A stretch of 64,000 nucleotides of DNA from Sphingobacteriales bacterium (GTDB lineage Bacteria > Bacteroidota > Bacteroidia > Chitinophagales > Chitinophagaceae): assembly GCA_003963365.1 (NCBI GenBank), contig RXJG01000006.1, forward strand, positions 206,495-270,494, read 5' to 3'. The translations under genes were made by a program, and so were the position numbers. The notes beneath the pieces were generated by a model, which did no database searches, had not been told where the DNA came from, and worked only from the letters and a program-made list of their open reading frames with translations. Position 1 is the stretch's first letter, and every line of letters begins with the position of its first letter. Positions 34,839-43,858 of this stretch are shown here, in pieces.

Positions 34839-37007
34839 TTATTTAGGCTCGGATCCTTCCACTTTAGCAAGACTACCCTGACCAATTATATCTTTCATTA
34901 CATTAATCGCTTCGCCTAAATGGATGTCTGTGGTAAGATTTTTTAACCATTGTTTACTTCTTTCAGCTTTGGCCTGGTCATCTTTAAAACGATTTTCTTC
35001 ACCCGGCAAAAAGCTGATATCAAGATTGTTTGGCTGCTTCAAAATATTTTCCATTTGCTTGTAAGTATCTGCCAGCTGCTTTCGCTCCGCCCTGAATTTA
35101 TCTATTTGCAAAGAATATATTTTGTCATTTGCCTTTGAAAGCCATTGCGCATCCTCTCTTAATAATTTAAAACCGGGGTTGTTGTTGACTCTTTGTTCAC
35201 TGGCTGTTTTTAATGCGTTCAGGTTATATTCATTTAACCCGATGTAATCTGCTTTCTGTATTTCATCCCATGGCAATGCATCCGCATCATCTTTCTCCCT
35301 AAGCTTAAGGTATTCATACTGATCGGGCAACACAATATCACTCACCACTCCTTTTAATTGAGTGGAACCTCCATTAACACGATAGAACTTCTGCAATGTT
35401 AATTTAAGAGCCCCCAGGTCATTATTGTTGCTGGCTAATAGCTCACCCAGCTTATCACCATTTAAACTGATATTGCGTTGAACTGTTCCTTTTCCGTAGG
35501 TAGAAGAGCTACCGATGATCACAGCCCTGCCATAATCCTGCATAGCTGCCGCAAATATTTCAGAAGCCGAGGCGCTGAATTCATTCACCATTACCGTTAA
35601 CGGCCCATCGTATAAAACTGATTTATCCCTGTCAGGCAACACTTGTGCTTTTTCATCCCTGCCCTTCACCTGTACAATGGGACCTTCTTTAATAAACAGG
35701 CCGGCCATTTGTATAACATCAAACAACGATCCGCCACCGTTATTACGCAGGTCAATGGTAATACCATCTACATTCTGTTGTTTTAATTTTATTACTTCCT
35801 TCGCAACATCCTGTGAACAACGGGCACCGTTTGGTCTTTCCCAGTCGGCATAAAATTCAGGTAAATAAATATAACCGATTTTTTTGCTGCCGGCATTAAT
35901 AATAGCGCTTCTGGCAAAGGTTTCTTCCAATACAATTTCATCACGGATTAATGAAACTATTTTACTTACACCATCTGATTTTTTAATAAATAATTTCACT
36001 TCAGTTCCCTTCTTACCACGAATTAATTTTACGGCATCTTCCACGGTATAACCCGTCAGGTCGGTGGGTTCCTCATTACCCTGCCCCACTTTTGTAATAG
36101 CATCACCCACCTGTATTTCACCACTCTTCCACGCAGGGGCGCCGGTAACAATGGTGGCTATTTTTATTTGACCATCATCATCTTTTAAAGAAGCACCGAT
36201 GCCATAAAAACGGCCACTCATACTCTCATCAAAAGCTCTTTTTTCCTTCGGGGGAAAGAAAGTGGTATGCGGATCCATGGTAGTGGCAATTTCATTTACC
36301 AAAGCATTAAACCGCTCTTCTTCGGTAAACTGGTTGCGGATGCGGCTGAAGGTTTTTTCCATCACTTTCGACACCTTATCCCTGGCTTCCTTTTCCAGGT
36401 CGGTATTTGATTTGGCAATAAACCCTTCCTTGCCTTTATTTTTCTCCTGCTGCTCCAGTAAATCAACATAGCGTTCAAGAGTCATATACTTTAAACGTTT
36501 ACGCCAGCTTTCTTTCAGCTCCGCTTCGTTCTTTGCATACGACAGCTTTTCACCATCCAGCGTTACATTTTCATCTTTTGTAAATTCAAAAGGTTTGTCC
36601 AGTATCTCTTTATAAATTACTTCTGCCTGGTCAACCCGTTTATTATAAATATCATTGATGGCATAAAAAGATTGCAGTTCCTGGCCATGAATTTCATCAT
36701 CAATTTTTGTCTCATATTTCTTCAGTGCATCTATATCGCTTTGCAGGAAATAAGTTTTATCGCCATCCAGTTGCTGCAGGAATTTTTTGAAAATGGTTTT
36801 TGAAAATTCATCATCAATTTTCTTTGGACTATAATGCCCCTCTTCCAGCATCTCTCCCACCGAACGCAGGATTTTTTCATACTTGGTACGGGGGTTATTA
36901 GTGTAGCCGGAGGATTGTACGGCATAAAAAATACCTCCACCCAGTACTAATAACAGGATAATGGGTAAACTCTTTTTACTAAACATAAATTTTTTAATTT
37001 TTAGCAT
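34839..37007 (-). CDS. Carboxy-terminal processing protease (Prc/Tsp, peptidase S41A)
   Basis: Periplasmic serine protease that trims or degrades proteins from the C-terminus, often regulating peptidoglycan hydrolases. The 722-residue protein has an N-terminal anchor (about 12-30), a Tsp-type N-terminal helical domain (about 35-230), a PDZ domain (about 245-335, GIGASLKDDDGQI) and an S41 domain. The catalytic dyad is S480 (in EFSASASEIFAAAMQDYG) and K506 (TYGKGTVQ). A C-terminal DUF3340-like helical domain (about 560-700) matches full-length Tsp. ATG 37007 is the first start and a hydrophobic signal follows within reach. Monocistronic, with its own terminator. Confidence 0.95.
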   Translation of the reverse strand: MLKIKKFMFSKKSLPIILLLVLGGGIFYAVQSSGYTNNPRTKYEKILRSVGEMLEEGHYSPKKIDDEFSKTIFKKFLQQLDGDKTYFLQSDIDALKKYETKIDDEIHGQELQSFYAINDIYNKRVDQAEVIYKEILDKPFEFTKDENVTLDGEKLSYAKNEAELKESWRKRLKYMTLERYVDLLEQQEKNKGKEGFIAKSNTDLEKEARDKVSKVMEKTFSRIRNQFTEEERFNALVNEIATTMDPHTTFFPPKEKRAFDESMSGRFYGIGASLKDDDGQIKIATIVTGAPAWKSGEIQVGDAITKVGQGNEEPTDLTGYTVEDAVKLIRGKKGTEVKLFIKKSDGVSKIVSLIRDEIVLEETFARSAIINAGSKKIGYIYLPEFYADWERPNGARCSQDVAKEVIKLKQQNVDGITIDLRNNGGGSLFDVIQMAGLFIKEGPIVQVKGRDEKAQVLPDRDKSVLYDGPLTVMVNEFSASASEIFAAAMQDYGRAVIIGSSSTYGKGTVQRNISLNGDKLGELLASNNNDLGALKLTLQKFYRVNGGSTQLKGVVSDIVLPDQYEYLKLREKDDADALPWDEIQKADYIGLNEYNLNALKTASEQRVNNNPGFKLLREDAQWLSKANDKIYSLQIDKFRAERKQLADTYKQMENILKQPNNLDISFLPGEENRFKDDQAKAERSKQWLKNLTTDIHLGEAINVMKDIIGQGSLAKVEGSEPK

Positions 37008-37184
37008 GACTGTAAAAATAACGCAAAATCAATGCGTGTGTTGCAATATGGTGCTAAATCGTTAAAACCAATCGTTAATTTTTATGATTGGCGAAGCCGG
37101 ATACCGGCTGTTTTTTCCGGTGAAGGTTATTTGATTTTTATTATCTGGGCATTATCGCAAGACTAAACAAAACAGCTATAAATT

Positions 37185-37214
37185 GAAAAAGCCTCTTCAT
37201 TTTTGAAGAGGCTT
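37185..37214 (-). terminator. Intrinsic terminator for tRNA-His
   Basis: On the minus strand a perfect 10-bp stem AAGCCTCTTC / GAAGAGGCTT with a 6-base loop ends in TTTTTC. It starts 3 bases after the tRNA discriminator base. Confidence 0.93.
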
Positions 37215-37216
37215 AG

Positions 37217-37291
37217 GGTGGCTAACCGGGCTCGAACCGGCGACCCTCAGAACCACAATCTGATGCTCTAACCAACTGAGCTACAGCCACC
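37217..37291 (-). tRNA. tRNA-His (anticodon GTG)
   Basis: The minus strand folds into a full cloverleaf. The acceptor stem is GTGGCTG with TAGCCAC (one G-U pair). The D arm is in AGCTCAGTTGGTTAGAGC. The anticodon loop TTGTGGT on stem TCAGA/TCTGA gives anticodon GTG. The T arm is GCCGG-TTCGAGC-CCGGT. An extra 5' G faces discriminator C73, the histidine identity element G-1:C73. CCA is not encoded. It is followed directly by a terminator and preceded by a good promoter, so it is a single-gene transcript. Confidence 0.98.
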
Positions 37292-37304
37292 GTTTTTGGG
37301 ACGG

Positions 37305-37334
37305 CAAAAATAGATAAAAACCCAACGCACACAA
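37305..37334 (-). promoter_or_regulatory. tRNA-His promoter (TTG, N19, TATTTTTG)
   Basis: Minus-strand -33 TTG (37332-37334) and -7 box TATTTTTG (37305-37312) are separated by 19 bases, the Bacteroidota consensus layout. Predicted transcript start is near 37300, about 9 bases before the mature tRNA. Confidence 0.7.
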
Positions 37335-37403
37335 AATCATATTTTGAAAAAGAGGGCTTTTTCTTTTTCTTTGCCCACCTTGTAAATTACATTAACCCTC
37401 CGT

Positions 37404-38009
37404 ATGAATTATTGGCTTTTTATTACTCCGCTGATATCAGCTTTTACCGGGTGGGTCACTACCTGGATAGCTATTAAAATGCTTTTCCATCCAAGAAAGC
37501 CAGTTAAAGTTTTTGGAATAACCATCCAGGGCATCTTTCCAAAGAACCAGGGGGAGATTGCTGTAAAACTTGGCCAGGTGGTAAGCCGTGAACTATTATC
37601 GTTTGAGGAAATTGAAGATAAAATTACCAGTGCCGAAAACCTCGAAAAATTAAAACCTGAAATTGAAAAGCATATTGATGATTTTTTACGTAATAAGCTG
37701 AAGGAAGTTTTTCCAATGATTTCCATGTTTATTGGTGAAAAAACCATTGGTCAATTAAAGGAAGCTTTCCTGAATGAACTGCAAAGTCTCTTTCCTGTGC
37801 TGATGAAAAGTTATATGAACAAACTGCAGCATGATCTTAACCTCGAAAGAATTGTGGTGGAGAAAGTAGCAAATTTTTCCACCAAAAAACTGGAAGATAT
37901 CCTTGACCAGATCACCCGCAAAGAATTTAAGTTCCTGGAAATTATAGGCGGCCTTTTTGGTTTACTCATCGGGTTAATACAGGTACTGATCACGGTACTT
38001 ACACAATGA
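37404..38009 (+). CDS. DUF445 membrane protein
   Basis: A 201-residue protein of the DUF445 family, function unknown. It starts MNYWLFITPLISAFTGWVTT, with an N-terminal membrane helix containing the conserved TxWxAIKMLFHP motif and then GIFPKNQGEIAVKLGQVV. The middle is a long helical region rich in charged residues. A second hydrophobic helix ends the protein (LFGLLIGLIQVLITVL). The arrangement predicts a hairpin anchored at both ends with the helical part on one side of the membrane. It is a short member of the family and stands alone between the tRNA and the receptor gene. Confidence 0.85.
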   Translation: MNYWLFITPLISAFTGWVTTWIAIKMLFHPRKPVKVFGITIQGIFPKNQGEIAVKLGQVVSRELLSFEEIEDKITSAENLEKLKPEIEKHIDDFLRNKLKEVFPMISMFIGEKTIGQLKEAFLNELQSLFPVLMKSYMNKLQHDLNLERIVVEKVANFSTKKLEDILDQITRKEFKFLEIIGGLFGLLIGLIQVLITVLTQ

Positions 38010-38167
38010 GCACAGATATCCTCAAATTAAACCGCTTATAAATAAATATTCACCTGCCCGAAAGCAAAAAAAAAATTATCCTTCTAACTGTAAGATTAAC
38101 CGGTTATCCGGAGTGTTAAGTGTTATTATTGATTGGTATGGAATTTTCCCCGTTCAAAACCTATTAC

Positions 38168-40840
38168 ATGAAAAAAATTTTACTATATACAATTGGCTGT
38201 CTTTGCATTTCTCTTTCAATAAAAGCTCAGTTTCCATCAGGTGGGGGTCAGGGCCGGATGATGGGCGGTAATGCGAATATTGGCCATTTCTATGGTAAAG
38301 TAGTGGATGCAAAAACAAACAAACCTGTTGATGCAGCCTCTGTTACTTTAGTGCAAAGTAAATTTGACAGTGTAACCAGGAAAAGAAAAGATACCATCAT
38401 CTCCGGCCAGCTTACAAAAAGTAATGGTGACTTTAGTTTAGAAAACCTTCCGCTTTTTGGCAATTTCAAATTAAAAATTACTGCTATCGGTTACACGCCT
38501 GTTGAGCAAAAAGTAGCGTTTGAATTTAAAATGCCTTCGGGTAATGCCCAGGGTGGTGATTTTAGTGCTATGGCCAGTGCTTTTGATAAAGACCTCGGTA
38601 ATATCAAAATACAAACAGATTCAAAAGTGCTGGAAGATGTGGTGGTAACGGGCTCCGCTCCCACTTTAAAATTAGCAATCGACCGAAAAATATTTAATGT
38701 AGAAAAAAATATTGTTTCGGCAGGTGGTACTGCTACAGATGTATTGCGTAATGTCCCAACCGTGAGTGTGGATGTGGATGGGAATGTAACGCTGCGTAAT
38801 ACTGCTCCGCAAATATTTGTAGATGGAAGACCCACCACTTTAACCATCGATCAAATTCCTGCAGATGCCATTCAGAGTGTGGAATTAATTACCAATCCTT
38901 CCGCTAAATACGATGCCAGTGGCGGTCAGTCCGGCATCATCAATTTTGTTTTAAAGAAAAACAGGAAAGCTGGTTATAACGGAAGTGTAAGGGCCGGTGT
39001 GGACATGCGTGGCAGAATTAATGCTGGTGGCGATATTAATGTGCGGCAGGGAAAAATAAATGTATTTGCCAATGCCAATTACAACCAGCGTAAATCAATT
39101 GGTAAAGGAGAAACAACCCGAAATGAATTTGGCACCAAAACACCCAACGAATCTTTTCAAACAAATACTAATACCAGCTACGGTTCATTTGCCTTTGGAA
39201 GATTTGGGGCAGACTATTTTATTGATAACAGGAATACCATTACTATATCACAAAATATCGTAAACGGGCATTTTGATTTTAAAGACCGGAATAACTTTCT
39301 CATCGATTCCATTGAAACAAACCCGGTATTTGAATCACAATACCGCAATACCGATGGCGAAAACATGTTCAGGAATTATGGAACCCAGCTCAGTTACAAA
39401 CATCTTTTCGCCAAACAGGGCAAAGAGTTAACGGCCGATGTTAATTATAACCGGAGCCGCAATAATAACGACTCAAAAATTTATTCTCAGTCTTTCTACG
39501 ATGCAGCCCAAACGAATCCAAAAAATGGTGAAGTGCTGCAACGAATTGACGGTGGCGGAAGAAACTCCTTTTTTACTTCACAAATTGATTATACCAACCC
39601 TATTAACGATAAAATGAAATGGGAAATGGGTGGCCGTTCCCAGGTAAGAACATTTGAAAGCCAGCAACTCAATTATTACACTTTCCCCGGTGGCAGTGAA
39701 ACATATATTCCCGCCATCAGTAATAAATACAAATACACGGATTATGTTACCGCTGCTTATGTAACTTTCTCCAGGCAAACCAGGAAAAACTTCAACTTTC
39801 AATTAGGATTAAGGGCCGAAAGTTCAAAATATGATGGTGAGCAATTGTTTACCAAACAACAATACAGCAACTCTTTTCCATTGAGTTTGTTCCCGAGCAT
39901 ATTCATGACAAAATCATTCAAGAATAAATCGGACTTACAATTCAATTTTACACGCCGCATTAACCGTCCTAATTTCTTCCAGTTAATGCCGAATACTGAT
40001 TACAGTGATCCATTCAACTATCAAACTGGTAATCCAAACCTGAAACCGGAGTTTACCTATTCAATGGAATCATCTTATCAAAAAACATTTGGTAAAAGAA
40101 ACAGCACTTTCCTGGCAACACTATTTGGGAAATACACTACTGATCTCATCTCCCGTTACCAGCGCCGTGATAAGCTGGGACAATCATCTGATACAGCATT
40201 TATCAGTACGTGGATAAATGCCACTACCGCTTACGCAGCAGGATTAGAACTGGTATTACGCAGTCCGGTAACCAAATGGTGGGAGATCAATTATAATGTG
40301 AATATTTATTATTCAAAAATCAACGGCAGCGATGTGGTGGCGGGCCTGGAAAACGAACGCACCAGCTGGTTTGCTAAAATAAACAACACTTTTAAAGTAG
40401 CTAAAGGATGGAGCATACAGTTGAGTGGCGATTACAACGCCAGGTCCATTTTGCCGGTGAGTACCAGTAACAGCGGAGGAGGCGGCAGAGGTTTTGGTGG
40501 TGGCGGAATGATGTTTGGTGGCGGTCAGCAATCCACCACGCAGGGTTATATTGATGCCAACTATTTTGCCGACTTAGGTGTACGTAAAGAAATACCCATT
40601 AAGAAAAATACACTGACGATTTCAGCTAACTGGAGCGATATATTTCGTACCCGTAAAAATGTTACGCATACGGAATCACCGTATATCATCCAGGAGAGCT
40701 GGAGAAGAAGAGACCCTCAATTCTTCCGATTTAACATTGCTTATCGTTTTGGGAAGTTTGATGTTTCATTATTCAAACGCAAGAATATGAAAGGTGAAGC
40801 CGGAGCGATGCAGGAAGGTATGAGTGGGGTACAACAATAG
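38168..40840 (+). CDS. TonB-dependent-receptor-like outer-membrane beta-barrel protein
   Basis: The ATG at 38168 gives an 890-residue protein with signal peptide (1-20, ending SIKAQ). Upstream in-frame codons to 38120 lack a signal. It has a CarboxypepD_reg-like domain (about 40-135: GKVVDAKTNKPVDAASVTLV), a plug-like segment (about 160-260: LRNVPTVSVDVDGNVTLR, QSVELITNPSAKYDASG), and an outer-membrane barrel of the OMP_b-brl_3 group. It lacks a SusD partner. Odd features are two Gly/Met-rich tracts, one just after the signal peptide and one near the C-terminus (GGGGRGFGGGGMMFGGG). The cargo is unknown; peptide or metal uptake is possible. Confidence 0.88.
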   Translation: MKKILLYTIGCLCISLSIKAQFPSGGGQGRMMGGNANIGHFYGKVVDAKTNKPVDAASVTLVQSKFDSVTRKRKDTIISGQLTKSNGDFSLENLPLFGNFKLKITAIGYTPVEQKVAFEFKMPSGNAQGGDFSAMASAFDKDLGNIKIQTDSKVLEDVVVTGSAPTLKLAIDRKIFNVEKNIVSAGGTATDVLRNVPTVSVDVDGNVTLRNTAPQIFVDGRPTTLTIDQIPADAIQSVELITNPSAKYDASGGQSGIINFVLKKNRKAGYNGSVRAGVDMRGRINAGGDINVRQGKINVFANANYNQRKSIGKGETTRNEFGTKTPNESFQTNTNTSYGSFAFGRFGADYFIDNRNTITISQNIVNGHFDFKDRNNFLIDSIETNPVFESQYRNTDGENMFRNYGTQLSYKHLFAKQGKELTADVNYNRSRNNNDSKIYSQSFYDAAQTNPKNGEVLQRIDGGGRNSFFTSQIDYTNPINDKMKWEMGGRSQVRTFESQQLNYYTFPGGSETYIPAISNKYKYTDYVTAAYVTFSRQTRKNFNFQLGLRAESSKYDGEQLFTKQQYSNSFPLSLFPSIFMTKSFKNKSDLQFNFTRRINRPNFFQLMPNTDYSDPFNYQTGNPNLKPEFTYSMESSYQKTFGKRNSTFLATLFGKYTTDLISRYQRRDKLGQSSDTAFISTWINATTAYAAGLELVLRSPVTKWWEINYNVNIYYSKINGSDVVAGLENERTSWFAKINNTFKVAKGWSIQLSGDYNARSILPVSTSNSGGGGRGFGGGGMMFGGGQQSTTQGYIDANYFADLGVRKEIPIKKNTLTISANWSDIFRTRKNVTHTESPYIIQESWRRRDPQFFRFNIAYRFGKFDVSLFKRKNMKGEAGAMQEGMSGVQQ

Positions 40841-40880
40841 GACAAGCTGTCTGTACATAAGCATGTCATTATGTTTTGGG

Positions 40881-40930
40881 AAGAGTTCCGGGTTCCTTGT
40901 TATACATGTGAATTCGGGACTCTTATTTTT
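40881..40930 (+). terminator. Terminator after the outer-membrane receptor gene
   Basis: A long imperfect stem pairs AAGAGTTCCGGGTT (40881-40894) with AATTCGGGACTCTT (40911-40924) through several G-U pairs, followed by ATTTTTAATT. It ends at the stop codon of the convergent pcm gene. Confidence 0.65.
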
Positions 40931-41591
40931 AATTACCATTTTTCTTTCCGCCCAGCATGGGTACAAAAGAAAAATAATCAAATAACTCTTCCGTCGCAGA
41001 CCCATCTGTATTTTTAGTAATACGCACCATACGCTGATGGCTTCCTTCATCAACAGGAATTACCATCTTACCTCCTGCTTTCAATTGTTCAATTAATTTA
41101 GGCGGAATAAACGGCGCCGCTGCGGTGATGATAATTTTATCAAATGGTGCATAAGTTGGTAAGCCTTCAAATCCATCACCATAAAATAATTTAATGCTGG
41201 GATAGCTTTTCAACAGCGTAAAAGTTTTGTTGCTGTCGAATAATTTTTTCTGCCGTTCAATAGTAAACACCTGTGCACCCATTTCTGCCAACACCACAGC
41301 CTGGTAAGCACTGCCGGTTCCAATCTCCAGCACTTTTTCAAATGGTTTTATTTCCAGCAATTGAGATTGATAGGCTACGGTATAAGGCTGCGAAATAGTT
41401 TGTCCTTCACCAATAGGAAATGCCCTGTCTTCATAGGCAATTTTATCAAAAGCGGAATCCATAAAATAATGACGGGGAACATGGGTGATGGCCTGCAATA
41501 CTTTATCATCTGTAATTCCTTTTTCTTTCAGCACTTTTACTAACTGCATGCGCAGGCCTTTATGGCGGTATGTATCTTCAAAACGTCTCAT
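40929..41591 (-). CDS. pcm: Protein-L-isoaspartate O-methyltransferase
   Basis: Methylates isoaspartyl residues to start repair of aged proteins. ATG 41591 (MRRFEDTYRHKGLRMQLVKV) gives 220 residues; a TTG at 41603 is less likely. Landmarks are the ISQPYTVAYQSQLLEI substrate segment, the SAM motif VLEIGTGSAYQAVVLAEMG, and FDKIIITAAAPFIPPKLIEQ. The length matches the family. The convergent receptor gene ends about 90 bases away. A small lipoprotein gene lies upstream on the same strand with a 52-bp gap. Confidence 0.95.
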   Translation of the reverse strand: MRRFEDTYRHKGLRMQLVKVLKEKGITDDKVLQAITHVPRHYFMDSAFDKIAYEDRAFPIGEGQTISQPYTVAYQSQLLEIKPFEKVLEIGTGSAYQAVVLAEMGAQVFTIERQKKLFDSNKTFTLLKSYPSIKLFYGDGFEGLPTYAPFDKIIITAAAPFIPPKLIEQLKAGGKMVIPVDEGSHQRMVRITKNTDGSATEELFDYFSFVPMLGGKKNGN

Positions 41592-41643
41592 AAGCAAATG
41601 CAAGATACTTGCTTCAATTAAGAATGAGTAATTAAGTATTGAA

Positions 41644-41976
41644 TTACCGCGGAACTGTAACCCATTTGGCGCCGTTCCATTCCATCGCCATTTTTAATGT
41701 ATCTGAAAATGGTTTATCCTGTATTGGAGTTGGGATAGATAAATTACTCATAGTTCCTTTGGCAAAAGCTGTTACCTCAAATACATTTTTTCCGGTTGAA
41801 TCTTTAGCAACAGAAAGAATGGATACTTCCTGAACATTGTATTGATTACCGTTAGGCAGGCTGGCCTGCTGCTGGTAGTATTCGTACACTTTGGTTTTTA
41901 TTTCCTGCTGGTTGGGTGGTTGGGTGGAGCAGGAAACAAGTAATAATACAAACAGTATTGATACAAACAGTTTCAT
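41644..41976 (-). CDS. Small predicted lipoprotein
   Basis: A 110-residue protein of unknown function. It has a lipobox signal MKLFVSILFVLLLVSCSTQ with lipidated Cys16. A short Gln-rich helical segment follows (QQEIKTKVYEYYQQQ), then a compact domain with strands such as VFEVTAFAKGTMSNL, ending GAKWVTVPR. No domain is recognised. A terminator hairpin (41983-42021) separates it from the phosphoglucomutase gene upstream, so it must use another promoter or depend on read-through. Confidence 0.75.
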   Translation of the reverse strand: MKLFVSILFVLLLVSCSTQPPNQQEIKTKVYEYYQQQASLPNGNQYNVQEVSILSVAKDSTGKNVFEVTAFAKGTMSNLSIPTPIQDKPFSDTLKMAMEWNGAKWVTVPR

Positions 41977-41982
41977 ATAAAA

Positions 41983-42021
41983 AATTAAAAACCTATAAGC
42001 AATATTGAACTTACAGGTTTT
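41983..42021 (-). terminator. Intrinsic terminator for the phosphoglucomutase gene
   Basis: On the minus strand a 12-bp stem (AAAACCTGTAAG / CTTATAGGTTTT, one G-U pair) with a 10-base loop is followed by TTAATTTTTT. It lies 19 bases after the gene's stop. Confidence 0.85.
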
Positions 42022-42039
42022 ATGTGTATTGATTAAAAT

Positions 42040-43767
42040 TTATTTCAACTTCATATCACTAATAATTCCATTAATCTTTCCTCTCAACTCTCCCATCACT
42101 TTATCAAAATCTGCAGCAGAAGCTAATTTAGCATTTACACTGAAATAGAATTTAATTTTCGGCTCAGTACCACTCGGTCTGGCAGAGATCTTACTTCCAT
42201 CAGCAAGGATAAACTGCAATACGTTTGATTTTGGTAAATCAATCGTCCAGCTATCACCGGTTTGTAAATTCTTACCCACTTTCAATTCATAATCCAGCAA
42301 CTGAACTACTGCACTTCCATTGATTATCTTTGGCGGGTTGCTCCTGTACCCTTCCATCATCTCTGCAATTTCTTTCTGCCCGTTCATCCCCTTTTTCGTT
42401 ATTGAAATCAAATCTTCCAGGTAAAATCCATATTGCACATATAAATCCACCAGCTTACTAAACAGGGACCTGCCTTTATCTTTTTCATAAGCGGCCATTT
42501 CACACAGTAAAGCCACCGCACTAATGGCATCTTTGTCCCGCACTTTATCACCAATCATTAATCCAAAACTTTCTTCCCCGCCTATAACATAATTCTGTTT
42601 ACCCTCTTCCGCTTTTATCATGGAAGATATCCATTTGAAACCGGTAAGCACATTATAACAGGCCACCCCGTTTTGTTTGGCTATTTCATCAATCAGCTCT
42701 GTGGTAACAATAGTTTTAATGACCATATCATTGGGCCGGGCAATACCCTTTGCTTTTCTGGCCTCAATCATATAATTGAAAGCCAATACTGCCGTTTGGT
42801 TACCATTCATCAGTACCCAATTGCCATGATTATCTTTTACGCCAATCCCTACCCGGTCGCTGTCAGGGTCTGTTCCTAGCAAAATATCGGCATTCATTTC
42901 CTTTGCATTCTTTAAACCAATACTCATCGCTTCCTTCTCTTCCGGGTTCGGATACACAACGGTAGGGAAATTGCCATCCGGCTTGCTTTGCTCTTCCACC
43001 ACATGCACATTAGTAAAGCCAAAAGATTTAAGTACCTGCGGCATAAGCATAATACCGGTTCCATGTATAGGTGTGTATACAATTTTTAAATCATGTTGTT
43101 TTGCTATCACCTCAGGATATACACTCAAACCTTTCACCATCTTAATATATTCATCATCCATGTCTTTACCAATAATGGTGATATTGCTTTCTCCCCCGCT
43201 CCACTTTACATCATTTACTGAAGTAATTTTATCAACCTCAGTAATTACATTTTTATCATGCGGCGGAACTAATTGTGCGCCATCATCCCAATAAGCTTTA
43301 TATCCATTATATTCTTTAGGATTGTGTGAAGCTGTACACACCACACCACCTTTGCCTTTATGAAAACGAATGGCATAAGATATCTCCGGCGTTGGACGCA
43401 ACGCTTCAAACAATAATACTTTAATACCATTTGCACCCATCACATTGGCAACAATCTCTGCAAATAAGCGACTGTTGTTACGGCTATCATGACCCACAAC
43501 CACTTTCACTTCTTCACCGGGAAAACTTTTCTTTAAGTAATTCGCATAGCCCTGTGTGGCCATACCCACCGTATATTTATTCATTCGATTGGTGCCAACA
43601 CCCATTATACCCCGCAAGCCGCCGGTACCAAATTCAAGATTTCTGTAAAAAGCATCCGCCAGTTCATCGGGATTTTCTGTTTGCAGTTTACGTATAGCGG
43701 CTTTGGTTTCTTCATCAAACTGTCCATCGAGCCATGCAGTTACTTTACTTAAAATAGCAGCGTCCAT
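42040..43767 (-). CDS. Phosphoglucomutase/phosphomannomutase (alpha-D-phosphohexomutase)
   Basis: Interconverts hexose 1- and 6-phosphates for central metabolism and cell-envelope sugars. All four family loops are visible in the 575-residue protein: catalytic phosphoserine in TASHNPKEYNGYKAYW, metal loop GTDPDSDRVGIG, sugar loop GGEESFGLMIGDKVRDKDA, and phosphate loop RPSGTEPKIKFYFS. Its length and the WDDGAQLVPPHD segment match the PGM2-like clade common in Bacteroidota. ATG 43767 (MDAAILSKVTAWLDGQFDEE) is the natural start. It is monocistronic with a good terminator. Confidence 0.95.
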   Translation of the reverse strand: MDAAILSKVTAWLDGQFDEETKAAIRKLQTENPDELADAFYRNLEFGTGGLRGIMGVGTNRMNKYTVGMATQGYANYLKKSFPGEEVKVVVGHDSRNNSRLFAEIVANVMGANGIKVLLFEALRPTPEISYAIRFHKGKGGVVCTASHNPKEYNGYKAYWDDGAQLVPPHDKNVITEVDKITSVNDVKWSGGESNITIIGKDMDDEYIKMVKGLSVYPEVIAKQHDLKIVYTPIHGTGIMLMPQVLKSFGFTNVHVVEEQSKPDGNFPTVVYPNPEEKEAMSIGLKNAKEMNADILLGTDPDSDRVGIGVKDNHGNWVLMNGNQTAVLAFNYMIEARKAKGIARPNDMVIKTIVTTELIDEIAKQNGVACYNVLTGFKWISSMIKAEEGKQNYVIGGEESFGLMIGDKVRDKDAISAVALLCEMAAYEKDKGRSLFSKLVDLYVQYGFYLEDLISITKKGMNGQKEIAEMMEGYRSNPPKIINGSAVVQLLDYELKVGKNLQTGDSWTIDLPKSNVLQFILADGSKISARPSGTEPKIKFYFSVNAKLASAADFDKVMGELRGKINGIISDMKLK

Positions 43768-43845
43768 GTTGTTAGTTTAAAATTTTACATTCAAAGTTGA
43801 AAGTTATAGAATTTTCTTATTCAAACTGAAATAACCATTACATCG

Positions 43846-43853
43846 TATTTTTG
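43846..43853 (+). promoter_or_regulatory. -7 box TATTTTTG directly before the DUF2279 gene
   Basis: A full TAnnTTTG match ends 5 bases before the ATG at 43859, predicting transcription from the start codon or one base before it. Confidence 0.45.
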
Positions 43854-43858
43854 TTTTT

